This document shows, piece after piece, positions 32,709 through 41,576 of a stretch of DNA of 64,000 bases. A model generated the notes under the pieces. It was not told the DNA's origin. It did no database searches and worked only from the letters and a program-made list of their open reading frames with translations. This DNA comes from Litoreibacter ponti. Lineage in GTDB: Bacteria > Pseudomonadota > Alphaproteobacteria > Rhodobacterales > Rhodobacteraceae. Each line of letters opens with the position of its first letter. Position 1 is the stretch's first letter. The DNA lies in contig NZ_QBKS01000001.1 of the NCBI RefSeq assembly GCF_003054285.1, forward strand, positions 186,001 through 250,000. The letters run 5' to 3'. The translations under genes and the position numbers were made by a program.

Positions 32709-33521
32709 TCACTCCAACCCTTCAAACCAATCCAGCGCGAGCGTGGACCAGCCCTTGGGAATGCCGTGTGCGCCCGGATGCATGACGAATTCCAAAGAGC
32801 CCGCCTCGCAGCTCTCCCACTTACGGCGCCAGAAGTCTTCCGAGGTCTCGAACGTATCGGCGCGCAACCCGGCGCAGCCATTGGTCTCGCGCCAGATCTG
32901 CATCCCGTAGAACACGTCGCCCTGCAGGATATCGAAGGAGCGCAGCGGGCGGCCCTCCAGCGGCACGGTCTTGTCGCGCCAGCCATGGGTGTGCAGCAGA
33001 TCGACCGGGCCGGCGCAGGCCTCCATGTCCGGGTGAGGGCGCCAGAAGCTGCCCGCCACGGGCGCGTAGGCGCGGGCGAGGGTCGGGTCGTCGCAGGCGA
33101 GATAAGTCACCATGGAGCCGCCGATAGAGAAGCCGCCGAGCAGGATCCGGTCGGGGTCGATGCCGTGGTTGTCTGCGGCGTCCTCGATCACTGCGCGGAT
33201 GAAGGCCAGCTCGTCGCGCTGCGCGGGCCGGTCGGGGTGAAATGACCAGCCCGGCCCGAAGCGCGAGTTGGGCCGCTTCAACCCGTTGGGGCCGATCACC
33301 GCGTAGCCGCGCGCGAGGATCGGGCCACCCATGCGCAGGATGCCCGTGCCTTGCCCGCCCGCGCCATGCAGGAACACGACCGCGCCCACGGGGCCGTCCG
33401 CCCCTTCGGGTATCGCGATGTGGTAGCTCCCGGTCTCGATTTCGCAGGGCTGATCCGCAGCCCCGCAGGCCAGCGCGGGAGTGGCAAGGAGCGTGAGCGC
33501 CGCCGCGAGCAGATGCCTCAT
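32709..33521 (-). CDS. Secreted alpha/beta hydrolase, PHB depolymerase/LpqC-like esterase
   Basis: A 270-residue esterase with a signal peptide (residues 1-18, cleavage ALA-C). The nucleophile elbow is GFSIGGSM, the acid lies in WRDKTVPLEG and the histidine in HPGAHGIPKGW, giving a complete Ser/Asp/His triad. Conserved cysteines (CGAADQPC, later CAGPV, CAGL, CEAG) suggest disulfides. Such enzymes hydrolyse short polyhydroxyalkanoate or feruloyl/acetyl esters; the substrate here is unknown. Its start overlaps the rhodanese gene stop (ATGA), so it is the last gene of a five-gene operon. Confidence 0.8.
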   Translation of the reverse strand: MRHLLAAALTLLATPALACGAADQPCEIETGSYHIAIPEGADGPVGAVVFLHGAGGQGTGILRMGGPILARGYAVIGPNGLKRPNSRFGPGWSFHPDRPAQRDELAFIRAVIEDAADNHGIDPDRILLGGFSIGGSMVTYLACDDPTLARAYAPVAGSFWRPHPDMEACAGPVDLLHTHGWRDKTVPLEGRPLRSFDILQGDVFYGMQIWRETNGCAGLRADTFETSEDFWRRKWESCEAGSLEFVMHPGAHGIPKGWSTLALDWFEGLE

Positions 33522-33982
33522 TTCACGACCGGCAGCCCGCGTTCGATCCAGCCGGGCCCGGCGCGCGAGCCGAGCATGCCCTCGGGCACATCAATGATAT
33601 TCGTGAACCCCGCCTCGGTCAGTCGGTTGGTGAGCCGCGCCGAGCGCACGCCGCGCGCGCAGATCAGCGCGACCGGAGCGTCGGTGCGCCCGCCCGCGAG
33701 CGTTTTGAGCGCGTCGGTGAAATCCTCGCGGCGCATGTCGAGCCGCGCCGCGCCCTCGCCGGTTCCGGTCCTGTCCCATTCGTCGGGACGGCGGATGTCG
33801 ACCAGCAGGATATCGCCCGCCACCGCCTGCGCGTGCGCCTCGGGCGCTGTGAGCTTGGTGGCGGCGGAGGCCTCGGTGATTGCGGCGTAGAACAGGTTGC
33901 GCCCGCCCGCCGCAAAGAACGCGCTGCCCGCAACAGCGAGGGCGCCGCCGGTGAGCAGCGCGCGTCTCGAGAGCTTGGTCAT
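33518..33982 (-). CDS. Tat-exported rhodanese-like sulfurtransferase
   Basis: A 154-residue periplasmic rhodanese. The signal has SRRALLTGGALAVAG, a twin-arginine type leader. The single rhodanese domain (about 45-150) keeps the catalytic cysteine C108 in LICARGVRS, with VDIRRPDEWDRTG earlier. Rhodaneses move sulfane sulfur to acceptors such as thiols or cyanide. It is coupled to both neighbours: TGATG with sco and ATGA with the esterase. A role in periplasmic copper or sulfur handling follows from the operon only. Confidence 0.85.
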   Translation of the reverse strand: MTKLSRRALLTGGALAVAGSAFFAAGGRNLFYAAITEASAATKLTAPEAHAQAVAGDILLVDIRRPDEWDRTGTGEGAARLDMRREDFTDALKTLAGGRTDAPVALICARGVRSARLTNRLTEAGFTNIIDVPEGMLGSRAGPGWIERGLPVVK

Positions 33983-34542
33983 CAGCTGGCCGGCCCGATA
34001 TATTTCTCGACGATCCCGGCGGCGACCTCCGCGGGCACCACGGGGGGCACGAGGGTCAGCAGCGCGCCGTCGGCGTCGAGCAGGTAGACGAAGCTGCCAT
34101 GGGCGTAGACGGGCCCGTATTCGGGATCGAAGAAGACCTCCTCGGTCTCGATCTGGTAGGCGTCATAGGCGACCTGCAAGGCGTCCTCCGCGCCGGTCAA
34201 CCCCACGAAATCTTCATGGTGCTGCGCCAGCGCGGAGCCGAGCGTGTCGACCGTGTCGCGCGCCGGGTCGACGGTGATCATCACCGGCGTGATCTCCAGC
34301 CCACGGGCGGCCACCGCATCGGCCACATCGGCCATCAGCGGCAGTACGGCGGAGCAGATCTCCTGGCAATTGGCGTAGCCGAAGAAGAGAAGCTGCGCCT
34401 TGCCGTCGGGGTCGGCCTGCGTCCGGGTCGCCCCGGTCTGGTCGATAAGCGTGTAGTCCCCGCCCAGATCAAAGGGCAGGGGGGATTGATCCGCCAGCGC
34501 CGGGGTGCCGAACGCGAGCAGGGCAAGGCCAAGTCGGATCAC
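33982..34542 (-). CDS. Sco1/SenC family copper/thiol protein
   Basis: A 186-residue periplasmic thioredoxin-fold protein with a signal peptide (residues 1-17). Copper ligands C59 and C63 (CQEIC) and H148 (YAHGSF) are all present, the standard CxxxC...H site. Sco proteins deliver or reduce copper during cytochrome oxidase CuA assembly, and some act in thiol redox control. No cytochrome oxidase genes are near; instead cysteine-rich secreted proteins precede it, so an alternative redox role is possible. Start overlaps the upstream stop by ATGA. Confidence 0.9.
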   Translation of the reverse strand: MIRLGLALLAFGTPALADQSPLPFDLGGDYTLIDQTGATRTQADPDGKAQLLFFGYANCQEICSAVLPLMADVADAVAARGLEITPVMITVDPARDTVDTLGSALAQHHEDFVGLTGAEDALQVAYDAYQIETEEVFFDPEYGPVYAHGSFVYLLDADGALLTLVPPVVPAEVAAGIVEKYIGPAS

Positions 34543-35111
34543 TCGAAGAGCTCCTTCTTGAACGCCTCGTCGATCTCGAGGCCAAGGCCCAGATGGCCGC
34601 TGTCGGCGATGATCGCATTGACGCGCGGGTCACGGCGGAACCAAGGGCCTTTGCCGCCTGCATCCGGATTGGCGGCCTCCCAGGCCTTCGTCCAGTTGCG
34701 TGCCTTCACCGGTTCCGCGCCATCGGCCGCGATGGTCTGGACCTGGTAGATATTGGTGGCACCGGGGATATCCGGGTCTTCGATAAGCAGGCCGTCGACG
34801 GTCACGCTCTGGCCGCAAAACGGCAGCAGGTCCACGACGGCACCCTGGAAGCCCGTCTGGTTGTTCTTGTTGGGGAAGACCAGCACACCGTCGGCGGCGC
34901 GCAGCAGCCCGAGCTGGCGGGTGCCGTCGCCGCAATTCTCTGCGCAGTCGCCGGTCACCTCGCAGGTGATGTCGACCACTGTCGCCTCGAACTTGGCGGG
35001 GCTTTCGGCATAGAGGTTCCAGCTGCGCGCCTCGGACCCTTCGGAGAAATCGGCGGCGGTGGCGGCGGCAGGGATGGCCAGCAGGGCCGCGAATGCAAGA
35101 TACTTCATCAT
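34539..35111 (-). CDS. Periplasmic cysteine-containing protein, unknown family
   Basis: A 190-residue exported protein (signal 1-20, ending ATA). Cysteines C50, C56, C60 and C99 are candidates for metal binding or disulfides: VDITCEV, GDCAENC, FCGQSV. After C60 the sequence reads LGLL..ADGVLVF and later VTVDGLLI, matching the pattern of the neighbouring 150-residue protein; both look like OB-type beta barrels and may be paralogues. The last 50 residues form an Arg/Trp-rich amphipathic region (RNWTKAW). Starts at ATG 35111 with GAGG upstream. Overlaps sco by four bases. Confidence 0.6.
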   Translation of the reverse strand: MMKYLAFAALLAIPAAATAADFSEGSEARSWNLYAESPAKFEATVVDITCEVTGDCAENCGDGTRQLGLLRAADGVLVFPNKNNQTGFQGAVVDLLPFCGQSVTVDGLLIEDPDIPGATNIYQVQTIAADGAEPVKARNWTKAWEAANPDAGGKGPWFRRDPRVNAIIADSGHLGLGLEIDEAFKKELFE

Positions 35112-35122
35112 GGTCTGGGCCC

Positions 35123-35575
35123 TCACTTCTTCGGCTTCGGAATGGCGAAGCCGGGGATCACCCCGTAATCTTCGTGGTTGAGGTTGGTGATGCCGTGGTC
35201 GGTCACGACCTCCTCGACCACCAGGTAGTTCAGCCCGTCGCGCTTGTAGAGCATCCCGTCGGCGGTGATCTCGTGGCTGGCGAGGTTCAGGTTCGTATCG
35301 CCGCCCGCGTTGTTGTCGTCGCCTTCGATCTTGAGGACCATGTAGACCTCCCCATCCTCGCCCAGCAGCCCCACGGGAATACCGCCAGCCGAGCACCACA
35401 GCGCGCAGGTATGATGCGCGGAGCCGACCACCGCGTCCGGCCCGCCCATGACGCCCGAGAAGTAGCACCACGTGTCGATGATCTCGCCGCGAACCTGAAT
35501 GCGCTCGCCCTCCGAGGCCGCATAGGCCGGGCTTGCCAGCGCCAGCGCGGCGGCGATGAGGGGGGTGAATTTCAT
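35123..35575 (-). CDS. Periplasmic Cys/His-motif protein, unknown family
   Basis: A 150-residue exported protein (signal peptide about 1-19). The metal-like cluster is C37 (DTWCYF), H54, H55, C57 (SAHHTC) and C61 (ALWC), followed by GGIPVGLLGEDGEVYMV. The layout is a compact beta domain with a Cys2His2-like centre plausibly binding copper, iron or zinc. First gene of the operon leading into the second cysteine protein, Sco, rhodanese and esterase. No homologue family recognised with confidence. The promoter should lie in the 137 bases upstream, where a perfect 7-bp hairpin (35681-35699) precedes it. Confidence 0.6.
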   Translation of the reverse strand: MKFTPLIAAALALASPAYAASEGERIQVRGEIIDTWCYFSGVMGGPDAVVGSAHHTCALWCSAGGIPVGLLGEDGEVYMVLKIEGDDNNAGGDTNLNLASHEITADGMLYKRDGLNYLVVEEVVTDHGITNLNHEDYGVIPGFAIPKPKK

Positions 35576-35712
35576 GGGGGATCCTCCGGTGTTGTGATTC
35601 TGTGTCGCAGCCTAGCAGGGAACGCTTGCCCTTGGGTCATCACGTCTTGGGGAGCGATTGCCGCGCGTCCGAACCTTCACGCTGCGCGTCCGGCGCAGCA
35701 GCAGATGGGCGT

Positions 35713-36129
35713 TCAGTCGTCGCGCCCAGGCTCGTCGGGGTTGCTGGAAAACAGCGCGATCTTGTTGCCCTGCGGGTCGCGCAGATAGCCCACGTAAAAT
35801 TGCGGGCCGTAGGCTGCGCGGAAGCCCGGCGCGCCCTCGTCTGTGCCACCCGCGGCGCAGGCAGCCGCATGCAGGCGGCGGACCTCGGCCTGGCTGCGCG
35901 CCTCGAACGCCACCATCGCGCCATTGCCGGCGGAGGCGGGTCGCCCGTCGAAGGTGGGTTTGACGTAGAAATCGGGCGAGACCGGAGAGGCGCCGGGCGG
36001 GGTGGGCAGCACGTAGCTCAGCCCCTCGGGGCCTTCGGTCAACCCGTAGCCGAGAGGCGGCAGAATGGCGGAGTAAAACGCCCGGGCGCAGGCGATGTCA
36101 TCGGCGCCGACGGTGACGTAGGAAATCAT
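35713..36129 (-). CDS. VOC family (glyoxalase/bleomycin resistance-like) protein
   Basis: A 138-residue protein with two beta-alpha-beta-beta-beta modules of the vicinal-oxygen-chelate fold: MISYVTVGADDIACARAFYSAIL at the start and YVGYLRDPQGNKIALF at the end. A glutamate in FEARSQ and a histidine are available for a metal, but the ligand set cannot be settled by eye. Function unknown; could be a dioxygenase or isomerase-like enzyme. It starts 12 bases after the LOG gene on the same strand. Confidence 0.8.
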   Translation of the reverse strand: MISYVTVGADDIACARAFYSAILPPLGYGLTEGPEGLSYVLPTPPGASPVSPDFYVKPTFDGRPASAGNGAMVAFEARSQAEVRRLHAAACAAGGTDEGAPGFRAAYGPQFYVGYLRDPQGNKIALFSSNPDEPGRDD

Positions 36130-36141
36130 AGCGTGCCCCTC

Positions 36142-36696
36142 TCAGCCGAGCGCCGTCTCGAGGCCCGCGGTCAGGGCCTCCACATCCGGCATCACGGAGA
36201 CGAACTCCAAAAGGCTCGCATCGGCGAACCCCTCGGTCACCACATTGTCCATCAGCGCCACCAGCGGGTCCCAGTAGCCCGCGATATTGAGCAGGCAGAT
36301 GGGCTTTTCATGCAGGCCCAGCTGGCGCCAGGTCAGCACCTCGAAGAACTCGTCGAGCGAGCCCGCACCGCCGGGCAGCACCACGATGGCGTCGGCGTTC
36401 ATATACATCACCTTCTTGCGCTCATGCATGGTCTCGGTGATGACAAAGGTGGTCAGGTCGCGCTTGCCGACCTCGCGCTCGAACAGGTGGGTGGGGATCA
36501 CGCCGAAGGTCTCGCCGCCCGCAGCCTGCGTGGCCTTGGCGACCTCGCCCATCAGCCCGACATCGCCCGCGCCGTAGACCAGCCGCCAGCCATGGGCCGC
36601 CAGCGCGTGCCCGAGCGCGTTGGCCGCGGCGCGGTAGGCCGGGTTCGCGCCGAAGCGTGAGCCACAATAGACACAGACGGACTTGGCATCGGACAT
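36142..36696 (-). CDS. LOG family nucleoside 5'-monophosphate phosphoribohydrolase
   Basis: A 184-residue lysine-decarboxylase-like (LOG) protein. The hallmark PGGxGTxxE motif appears as LPGGAGSLDEFFE, with GSLDE instead of GTxxE, and the upstream ETMHERKKVMY motif is complete. Such enzymes release bases from nucleotide 5'-monophosphates; plant members activate cytokinins, bacterial ones recycle nucleotides. Start ATG 36696 matches the family N-terminus (SVCVYCGSRFGANP). Divergent from the LysM gene, followed by the VOC gene. Confidence 0.88.
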   Translation of the reverse strand: MSDAKSVCVYCGSRFGANPAYRAAANALGHALAAHGWRLVYGAGDVGLMGEVAKATQAAGGETFGVIPTHLFEREVGKRDLTTFVITETMHERKKVMYMNADAIVVLPGGAGSLDEFFEVLTWRQLGLHEKPICLLNIAGYWDPLVALMDNVVTEGFADASLLEFVSVMPDVEALTAGLETALG

Positions 36697-36800
36697 GGGG
36701 GGCTTGCCTCGCGCAGAAGTGGTTTGCCTCCTTCTATGGGGCCTGTAAGGTTGCCGCAACGCCCTTTGGGACAGGGCACGGGGGAAGAAGGAAAGCTGCT

Positions 36801-38195
36801 ATGGCCATTTGGTCAAGATTGGGGCTGAGCGGGCCCGCAGCCGCCGCCGGAGGCGCGGTGCTGGCGCTGATCTGTGTCGCGGTTTTGCTGTGGTACATTG
36901 GCCCGCCGCAGACCGAGGAGCAGGCGGTGGAAACGGCCGCGCTGTCCGAGCCCGTGTCAGAAGCTGCACCAGAGCCCGCGCCCGAAGCGGCCCCTGCGCC
37001 TCAGGTCGCGCCGGAACCCGCCGCAGACCCCGTTGCGACCCCGGCACCTGCGCCTGAACCTAAACACGAACCTGCGCCTGAGCCGCAGCAGCAGATCGCC
37101 CAGACACCCGAGCAGCCCGAGACCGCGACAGTCGAAGCGCCCGCGCCTGATCCGGCACCCGAGCCTGCCCAATCGCCCGCACCGGAACTGACCCCGCCCG
37201 CTTTTGACGTGGTGCAGGTTCAACCCGACGGCGGCGGCGTGATCGCAGGCCGCGGGGTGCCGGGGCGTCCGGTCAAATTCTTCCTCGATGGGGAGGCCTT
37301 CGCCGAAGCGACCGCAGACCGCTCCGGCAAGTTCGGCCTGGTGCTGGATTTCCCGGCTTCGGACGCGCCGCGCGCGCTCTCCATGGCCTCGGTCCTGGAG
37401 GATGGCAGCGAGCTGCCGTCGGGCGGCACGTTGCTGATCTCGCCCGTGCGCCTTGCGACGCCGGAACCCGCACCTGAGCGCGATACCGAAGAGGTCGCGC
37501 GCGAAGAGCCGGAGGCGCCAGCACCGGACCCGACGCCGGTCGAGACCGACGTCGCGCAGGCCCCGGAGACGCCCGAAGTCGCGCCCAATGGCCCCGAGCA
37601 GGCGACAGCGGAGCCGGAACCAGAAGTCGCGCCCGCGACGCCCGCGGCCCCGGCGGTCGTGCTGGCCGATACCACCGGGGTCTCGGTCATCCAGCCCGCG
37701 CCGCGACCCGCGGCCCCGCAAGACGATGACACCGCGCCGCAAGTCGCCAATGTCGTGATCGACACGATCACCTACGACACCGAAGGCGAGGTGGCGCTGA
37801 CCGGGCGCGGGGCCAGCGAGGGTTTCGTGCGCATCTACCTCGACGGCGAGCCGGTGACGACCACGCAGATCGCCGAGGATGGCGGCTGGCAAACCCCACT
37901 GCCCGAGATCGATGCGGGCGTCTACAAACTGCGCGTCGACGAGGTGTCCGAGACCGGCACCGTGACCAGCCGGGTCGAGACGCCGTTCCAGCGCGAGGCG
38001 CCCGCCGTGGTGGCCTCTGCCCCAGTCGGGCCGCAGGCGGTGACCGTGCAGCCGGGCTTCACGCTTTGGGCCATCGCGCTCGACCGCTTCGGCGACGGGA
38101 TCGAATATGTGCGGGTCTACGAGGCGAACCGCGACCTGATCCGCGACCCGGACCTGATCTACCCGGGGCAGGTGTTCACGATCCCGGAAGGGTAG
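36801..38195 (+). CDS. LysM-domain cell-envelope protein with proline-rich linker
   Basis: A 464-residue protein. One N-terminal transmembrane segment (about 12-35, AVLALICVAVLLWYIG) is followed by a Pro/Ala/Glu-rich region (40-130), an immunoglobulin-like repeat (about 140-210, GRGVPGRPVKFFLDGEAF), a second low-complexity linker (220-310), another related repeat (GRGASEGFVRIYLDGEP) and a C-terminal LysM (VQPGFTLWAIALDRFGDG... YPGQVFTIPEG) that would bind peptidoglycan. Likely an inner-membrane-anchored periplasmic spacer. AAGGA precedes the ATG. Confidence 0.85.
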   Translation: MAIWSRLGLSGPAAAAGGAVLALICVAVLLWYIGPPQTEEQAVETAALSEPVSEAAPEPAPEAAPAPQVAPEPAADPVATPAPAPEPKHEPAPEPQQQIAQTPEQPETATVEAPAPDPAPEPAQSPAPELTPPAFDVVQVQPDGGGVIAGRGVPGRPVKFFLDGEAFAEATADRSGKFGLVLDFPASDAPRALSMASVLEDGSELPSGGTLLISPVRLATPEPAPERDTEEVAREEPEAPAPDPTPVETDVAQAPETPEVAPNGPEQATAEPEPEVAPATPAAPAVVLADTTGVSVIQPAPRPAAPQDDDTAPQVANVVIDTITYDTEGEVALTGRGASEGFVRIYLDGEPVTTTQIAEDGGWQTPLPEIDAGVYKLRVDEVSETGTVTSRVETPFQREAPAVVASAPVGPQAVTVQPGFTLWAIALDRFGDGIEYVRVYEANRDLIRDPDLIYPGQVFTIPEG

Positions 38196-38285
38196 GCACC
38201 GCGCGCGCTTTGCAAAATCGCTCTTTCCCTCCCGCGCGCTACGGGTAGTCTCCAACACTCGGTCCTGAAGGTGAAAGGTCGGCGC

Positions 38286-39479
38286 ATGATCCCCAACAGC
38301 TCTGCCCTGTTTGAACCGCTGACACTGCCTTGCGGGGTGGTGCTGAAGAACCGGATCATCAAGGCGGCGATGTCGGACTCGCTGGGCGATGGGCGGGGGG
38401 ACCCGAGCGATGCGCAGATCCGGCTCTATGAGCGGTGGGCGGATGGGGGCTTGGCGGCCTCGATCATAGGCGAAGTACAGGGCGATCCGCATTTTGCCGA
38501 GAAGCCCGGCAATCTGGTGCTGACTACCACGTCGAATGAGGCACAATTCAAGCGGCTGGCGGAGGCGGGCAAACGCAATGGCGCGCAGCTGTGGCTGCAG
38601 CTGGGCCATGCCGGCGCGATGGCCTATCCGCCGATCAGCACGCCGAAAGGGCCGAGCGCGCTGGATGTGCCAGGTCTGACTTGCGGGGCGCTGAGCCTCG
38701 ACGAGGTCCAGGCACTGCCCGCAGCCTTTGCCGCGACGGCGGTGCGCGGCAAGGATTTGGGCTTTGCCGGCGTGGAAATCCATGCGGCACACGGGTTCTT
38801 GTTGAGCCAATTCCTGTCGCCGCTCTTCAACACGCGCAGCGACGGCTATGGCGGCACATTGGACGGGCGGATGCGGCTGGTCCTGGAAGTGGTCGATGCG
38901 GTGCGCGCAGCCGTGGGGTCGGAGTTTCCCGTCGCGCTGAAGTTGAACGCGACGGATCAGTTGGAAGGCGGCTTTGTCGAGGACGAAGCACTTCAGGTCG
39001 TCGCGGCCTTGGATGGCAGGGGCATCGACCTGCTCGATATCAGCGGGGGGACGTATTTCCCCGGCGCGCGCTCTGCGTCTGACAGCGCGGGAGGCGGGCC
39101 TTACTTTGTGGAGTTCGCTAAGCGCGCGCAGGCGGTGACCGATATGCCGTTGATGGTCACAGGCGGGTTCAAGACCCGCGCGGCAGCAGAAGAGGCCGTC
39201 GCCAGCGGCACGGTCGACGTCGTGGGGCTGGCACGCGCGTTGGTGCTGGACCCGAACTTGCCCCGCATATGGGCTCACGAGCAGGGCGATTTGACCTTCC
39301 CGCGCTTCCAGAATCCGGGCGAGGGCGCGATCACGGCGTGGTACTCCATGCGCCTGACCGAGATCGGCGAAGACCGCGAAACGGACGCGCTGCCGGAGCT
39401 GGAGGCGGCGATGGAAGCTTATGTCTCGCGCGACGTGGCCCGCGAGGCGCTGTGGCGCGCGCGGTTCGGGCCTGCATAA
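38286..39479 (+). CDS. Old Yellow Enzyme family NADH:flavin oxidoreductase
   Basis: A 397-residue FMN TIM-barrel oxidoreductase of the OYE group that reduces activated C=C bonds. Motifs: AAMSDSLGD (FMN region), WLQLGHAGAM, the substrate histidine pair in EIHAAHGFLLSQFLSP and MVTGGFKTRAAAEEAV with NPxLPRIW-type end. The shorter length without an Fe-S domain puts it with simple OYEs rather than 2,4-dienoyl-CoA reductase. ATG 38286 preceded by AAAGGT is chosen over GTG 38271. Substrate unknown. Confidence 0.87.
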   Translation: MIPNSSALFEPLTLPCGVVLKNRIIKAAMSDSLGDGRGDPSDAQIRLYERWADGGLAASIIGEVQGDPHFAEKPGNLVLTTTSNEAQFKRLAEAGKRNGAQLWLQLGHAGAMAYPPISTPKGPSALDVPGLTCGALSLDEVQALPAAFAATAVRGKDLGFAGVEIHAAHGFLLSQFLSPLFNTRSDGYGGTLDGRMRLVLEVVDAVRAAVGSEFPVALKLNATDQLEGGFVEDEALQVVAALDGRGIDLLDISGGTYFPGARSASDSAGGGPYFVEFAKRAQAVTDMPLMVTGGFKTRAAAEEAVASGTVDVVGLARALVLDPNLPRIWAHEQGDLTFPRFQNPGEGAITAWYSMRLTEIGEDRETDALPELEAAMEAYVSRDVAREALWRARFGPA

Positions 39480-39547
39480 GCTCTGGTCCTTCCGGGGTGC
39501 GCGCCCTAAGTTGCGGAGCCTGAGACAAGAGAAAGTTCCCCGCACAT

Positions 39548-41380
39548 ATGGTTACTGAAGTTACTGACGCCCGCCTCAATCAGGATCTGCGCCGCGATGG
39601 ATGGCGGGTGGTCAAGCGGGTGATCCCCTATCTGTGGCCTGACGACCCGGAGAAGTTCTGGGTCAAGCGGCGCGTGGTGCTGGCGCTTGGCTTCCTGATC
39701 ATCTCGAAGCTCGTCGCGGTCTACACGCCGTTTCTCTACAAGGGCGCGGTCGATGCGCTGAGCGGCGAGACTGCGGACAGTGCGCTGATGCTCGCCATGG
39801 GGGCGGTGGGCCTGACGGTGGCCTACGGGATGGCGCGGGCGATGAATGTGGGCTTCCAACAGCTGCGCGACGTAGTCTTTGCGCTGGTCGGCCAGCGGGC
39901 GCTGCGGATGCTGGCGCTGGAGACGTTCACCCACATTCACCGCCTGTCCATGCGCTACCATATCACGCGCAAGACCGGCGGGCTCAGCCGGATCATCGAG
40001 CGGGGCGTGAAGGGCGTGGAGTTCCTGCTGCGCTTCTTGCTGTTCTCCATCGGGCCGCTGATCCTGGAGCTGCTGATGATCGCGGTCATCTTGGCTTTTG
40101 TGTTCAATATCTGGTACTTGGTGGCCGTTCTTGTCACGATTGCGATCTACACCTGGTTCACCTTCGCGGTGACTGAGTGGCGCGTGAAGCAGCGCAAGGA
40201 GATGAACGATCAGGACACCGACGCCAATCAGAAGGCGATCGACAGCCTGCTGAATTTCGAGACGGTGAAGTATTTTGGCGCCGAGGCGCGGGAGGCGCGG
40301 CGCTACGATGGCGCGATGGAGAAATACGTGGCCGCCGCGCTGAAGACATCCTACTCGCTGGCGTTTCTCAACTTCGGTCAGTCGCTGATCATCACCTCCG
40401 GCCTTGTGGTCGTCATGGTGCTGGCGGCGATGGGGGTGCAGTCGGGCGAGCTGACTGTGGGCGATTTCGTCATGGTCAACGCCTACATGATCCAGATCAC
40501 CATGCCTTTGAATTTTCTCGGGACCGTCTACCGCGAAATCCGGCAGGCGCTGGTGGATATGAGCGAGATGTTCGATCTGCTGGGCCAGCCCGCAGAGGTG
40601 CAGGACAAGCCGGATGCGTCCGAGATCAAGGTGACCGGCGGGCATGTGCGGCTCGACGGGGTCGAGTTCGGCTATGACGCGGCGCGGCCGATCCTGAAGG
40701 GCGTGAGCCTTGATGTGCCCGCAGGGCAGAACGTGGCGATCGTGGGGCCGTCGGGGTCGGGCAAATCGACCATCGGGCGGCTTCTGTTCCGCTTCTACGA
40801 TGTGGGCGCGGGGAGCCTGACGATTGACGGACAAGACGTGCGGGATGTGACGCAGGACAGCCTGCATTCGGTGATAGGCGTGGTGCCGCAGGACACGGTG
40901 CTGTTCAACGACACGATCCGCTACAACATCGCCTACGGGCGCGAGGACGCGACATTTGCCGAGATCGAGGCGGCGGCGAAGGCCGCGAAGATCCACGATT
41001 TCATCCTCGACCTGCCGGAGGGATACGACACGGCCGTGGGTGAACGAGGGCTGAAACTGTCAGGGGGCGAGAAGCAGCGGGTGGGCATCGCGCGCACGCT
41101 TTTGAAGAACCCGCCGATCCTGCTGCTGGACGAGGCGACGAGCGCGCTGGATACCGAGACCGAGGCCGACATTCAGGCGAGCCTGGAGGAGATGGCGGAA
41201 GGGCGCACGACGATCACCATTGCGCACCGGTTGTCCACCGTGGCCGATGCCGACCGGATCGTGGTGCTGGAGCATGGCGTCGTGGTGGAAGAGGGCACGC
41301 ACGGGGAGCTGCTGGAGCGCGACGGGCGGTATGCCTCGCTTTGGCATCGCCAGCAGGCCGAGGACGCGGAAGCGGCGTGA
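39548..41380 (+). CDS. Atm1-type ABC exporter
   Basis: A 610-residue half-transporter with a six-span exporter domain followed by an ATPase domain. Walker A GPSGSGKST, signature LSGGEKQRVGIA, Walker B ILLLDEATSALD and H-loop IAHRLST are complete. The N-terminal KRVIPYLWPDDPEKFW is typical of the Atm1/HMT1 family, which exports glutathione-linked sulfur or metal conjugates and supports cytosolic Fe-S and heavy-metal tolerance. It is a single gene between the OYE gene and the convergent PAAR gene. Homodimer expected. Confidence 0.92.
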   Translation: MVTEVTDARLNQDLRRDGWRVVKRVIPYLWPDDPEKFWVKRRVVLALGFLIISKLVAVYTPFLYKGAVDALSGETADSALMLAMGAVGLTVAYGMARAMNVGFQQLRDVVFALVGQRALRMLALETFTHIHRLSMRYHITRKTGGLSRIIERGVKGVEFLLRFLLFSIGPLILELLMIAVILAFVFNIWYLVAVLVTIAIYTWFTFAVTEWRVKQRKEMNDQDTDANQKAIDSLLNFETVKYFGAEAREARRYDGAMEKYVAAALKTSYSLAFLNFGQSLIITSGLVVVMVLAAMGVQSGELTVGDFVMVNAYMIQITMPLNFLGTVYREIRQALVDMSEMFDLLGQPAEVQDKPDASEIKVTGGHVRLDGVEFGYDAARPILKGVSLDVPAGQNVAIVGPSGSGKSTIGRLLFRFYDVGAGSLTIDGQDVRDVTQDSLHSVIGVVPQDTVLFNDTIRYNIAYGREDATFAEIEAAAKAAKIHDFILDLPEGYDTAVGERGLKLSGGEKQRVGIARTLLKNPPILLLDEATSALDTETEADIQASLEEMAEGRTTITIAHRLSTVADADRIVVLEHGVVVEEGTHGELLERDGRYASLWHRQQAEDAEAA

Positions 41381-41497
41381 TCTGAATGGGACGCGTACCG
41401 CGGCGCGCGTTCATTTATGCTCTTGGGAGGTGTCGCCATTGTGCATGCACCCATGGCGCATCAAACGCGTGCCTCCCGCCGCATGGGCATACCACCG

Positions 41498-41521
41498 GAG
41501 TATTTCGGACCAAATGGAGAC
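41498..41521 (+). repeat. GTATTT/ACCAAATGGAGA motif, copy 2
   Basis: GAGTATTT, CGG, ACCAAATGGAGAC, 118 bases after the Atm1 stop and just before the leftward PAAR terminator. Same 20 fixed bases as copies 1 and 3. Confidence 0.75.
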
Positions 41522-41522
41522 C

Positions 41523-41561
41523 AAAAAAATTAGGGCGCGATCCGAACCGGTCGCGCCCTTG
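41523..41561 (-). terminator. Intrinsic terminator of the PAAR gene
   Basis: Read leftward: 9-bp stem (AAGGGCGCGA / TCGCGCCCT) with about ten loop bases, then AATTTTTTT. Strong U-tract. Serves the leftward spike genes. Confidence 0.75.
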
Positions 41562-41576
41562 TCCGACTGGTCTGGG

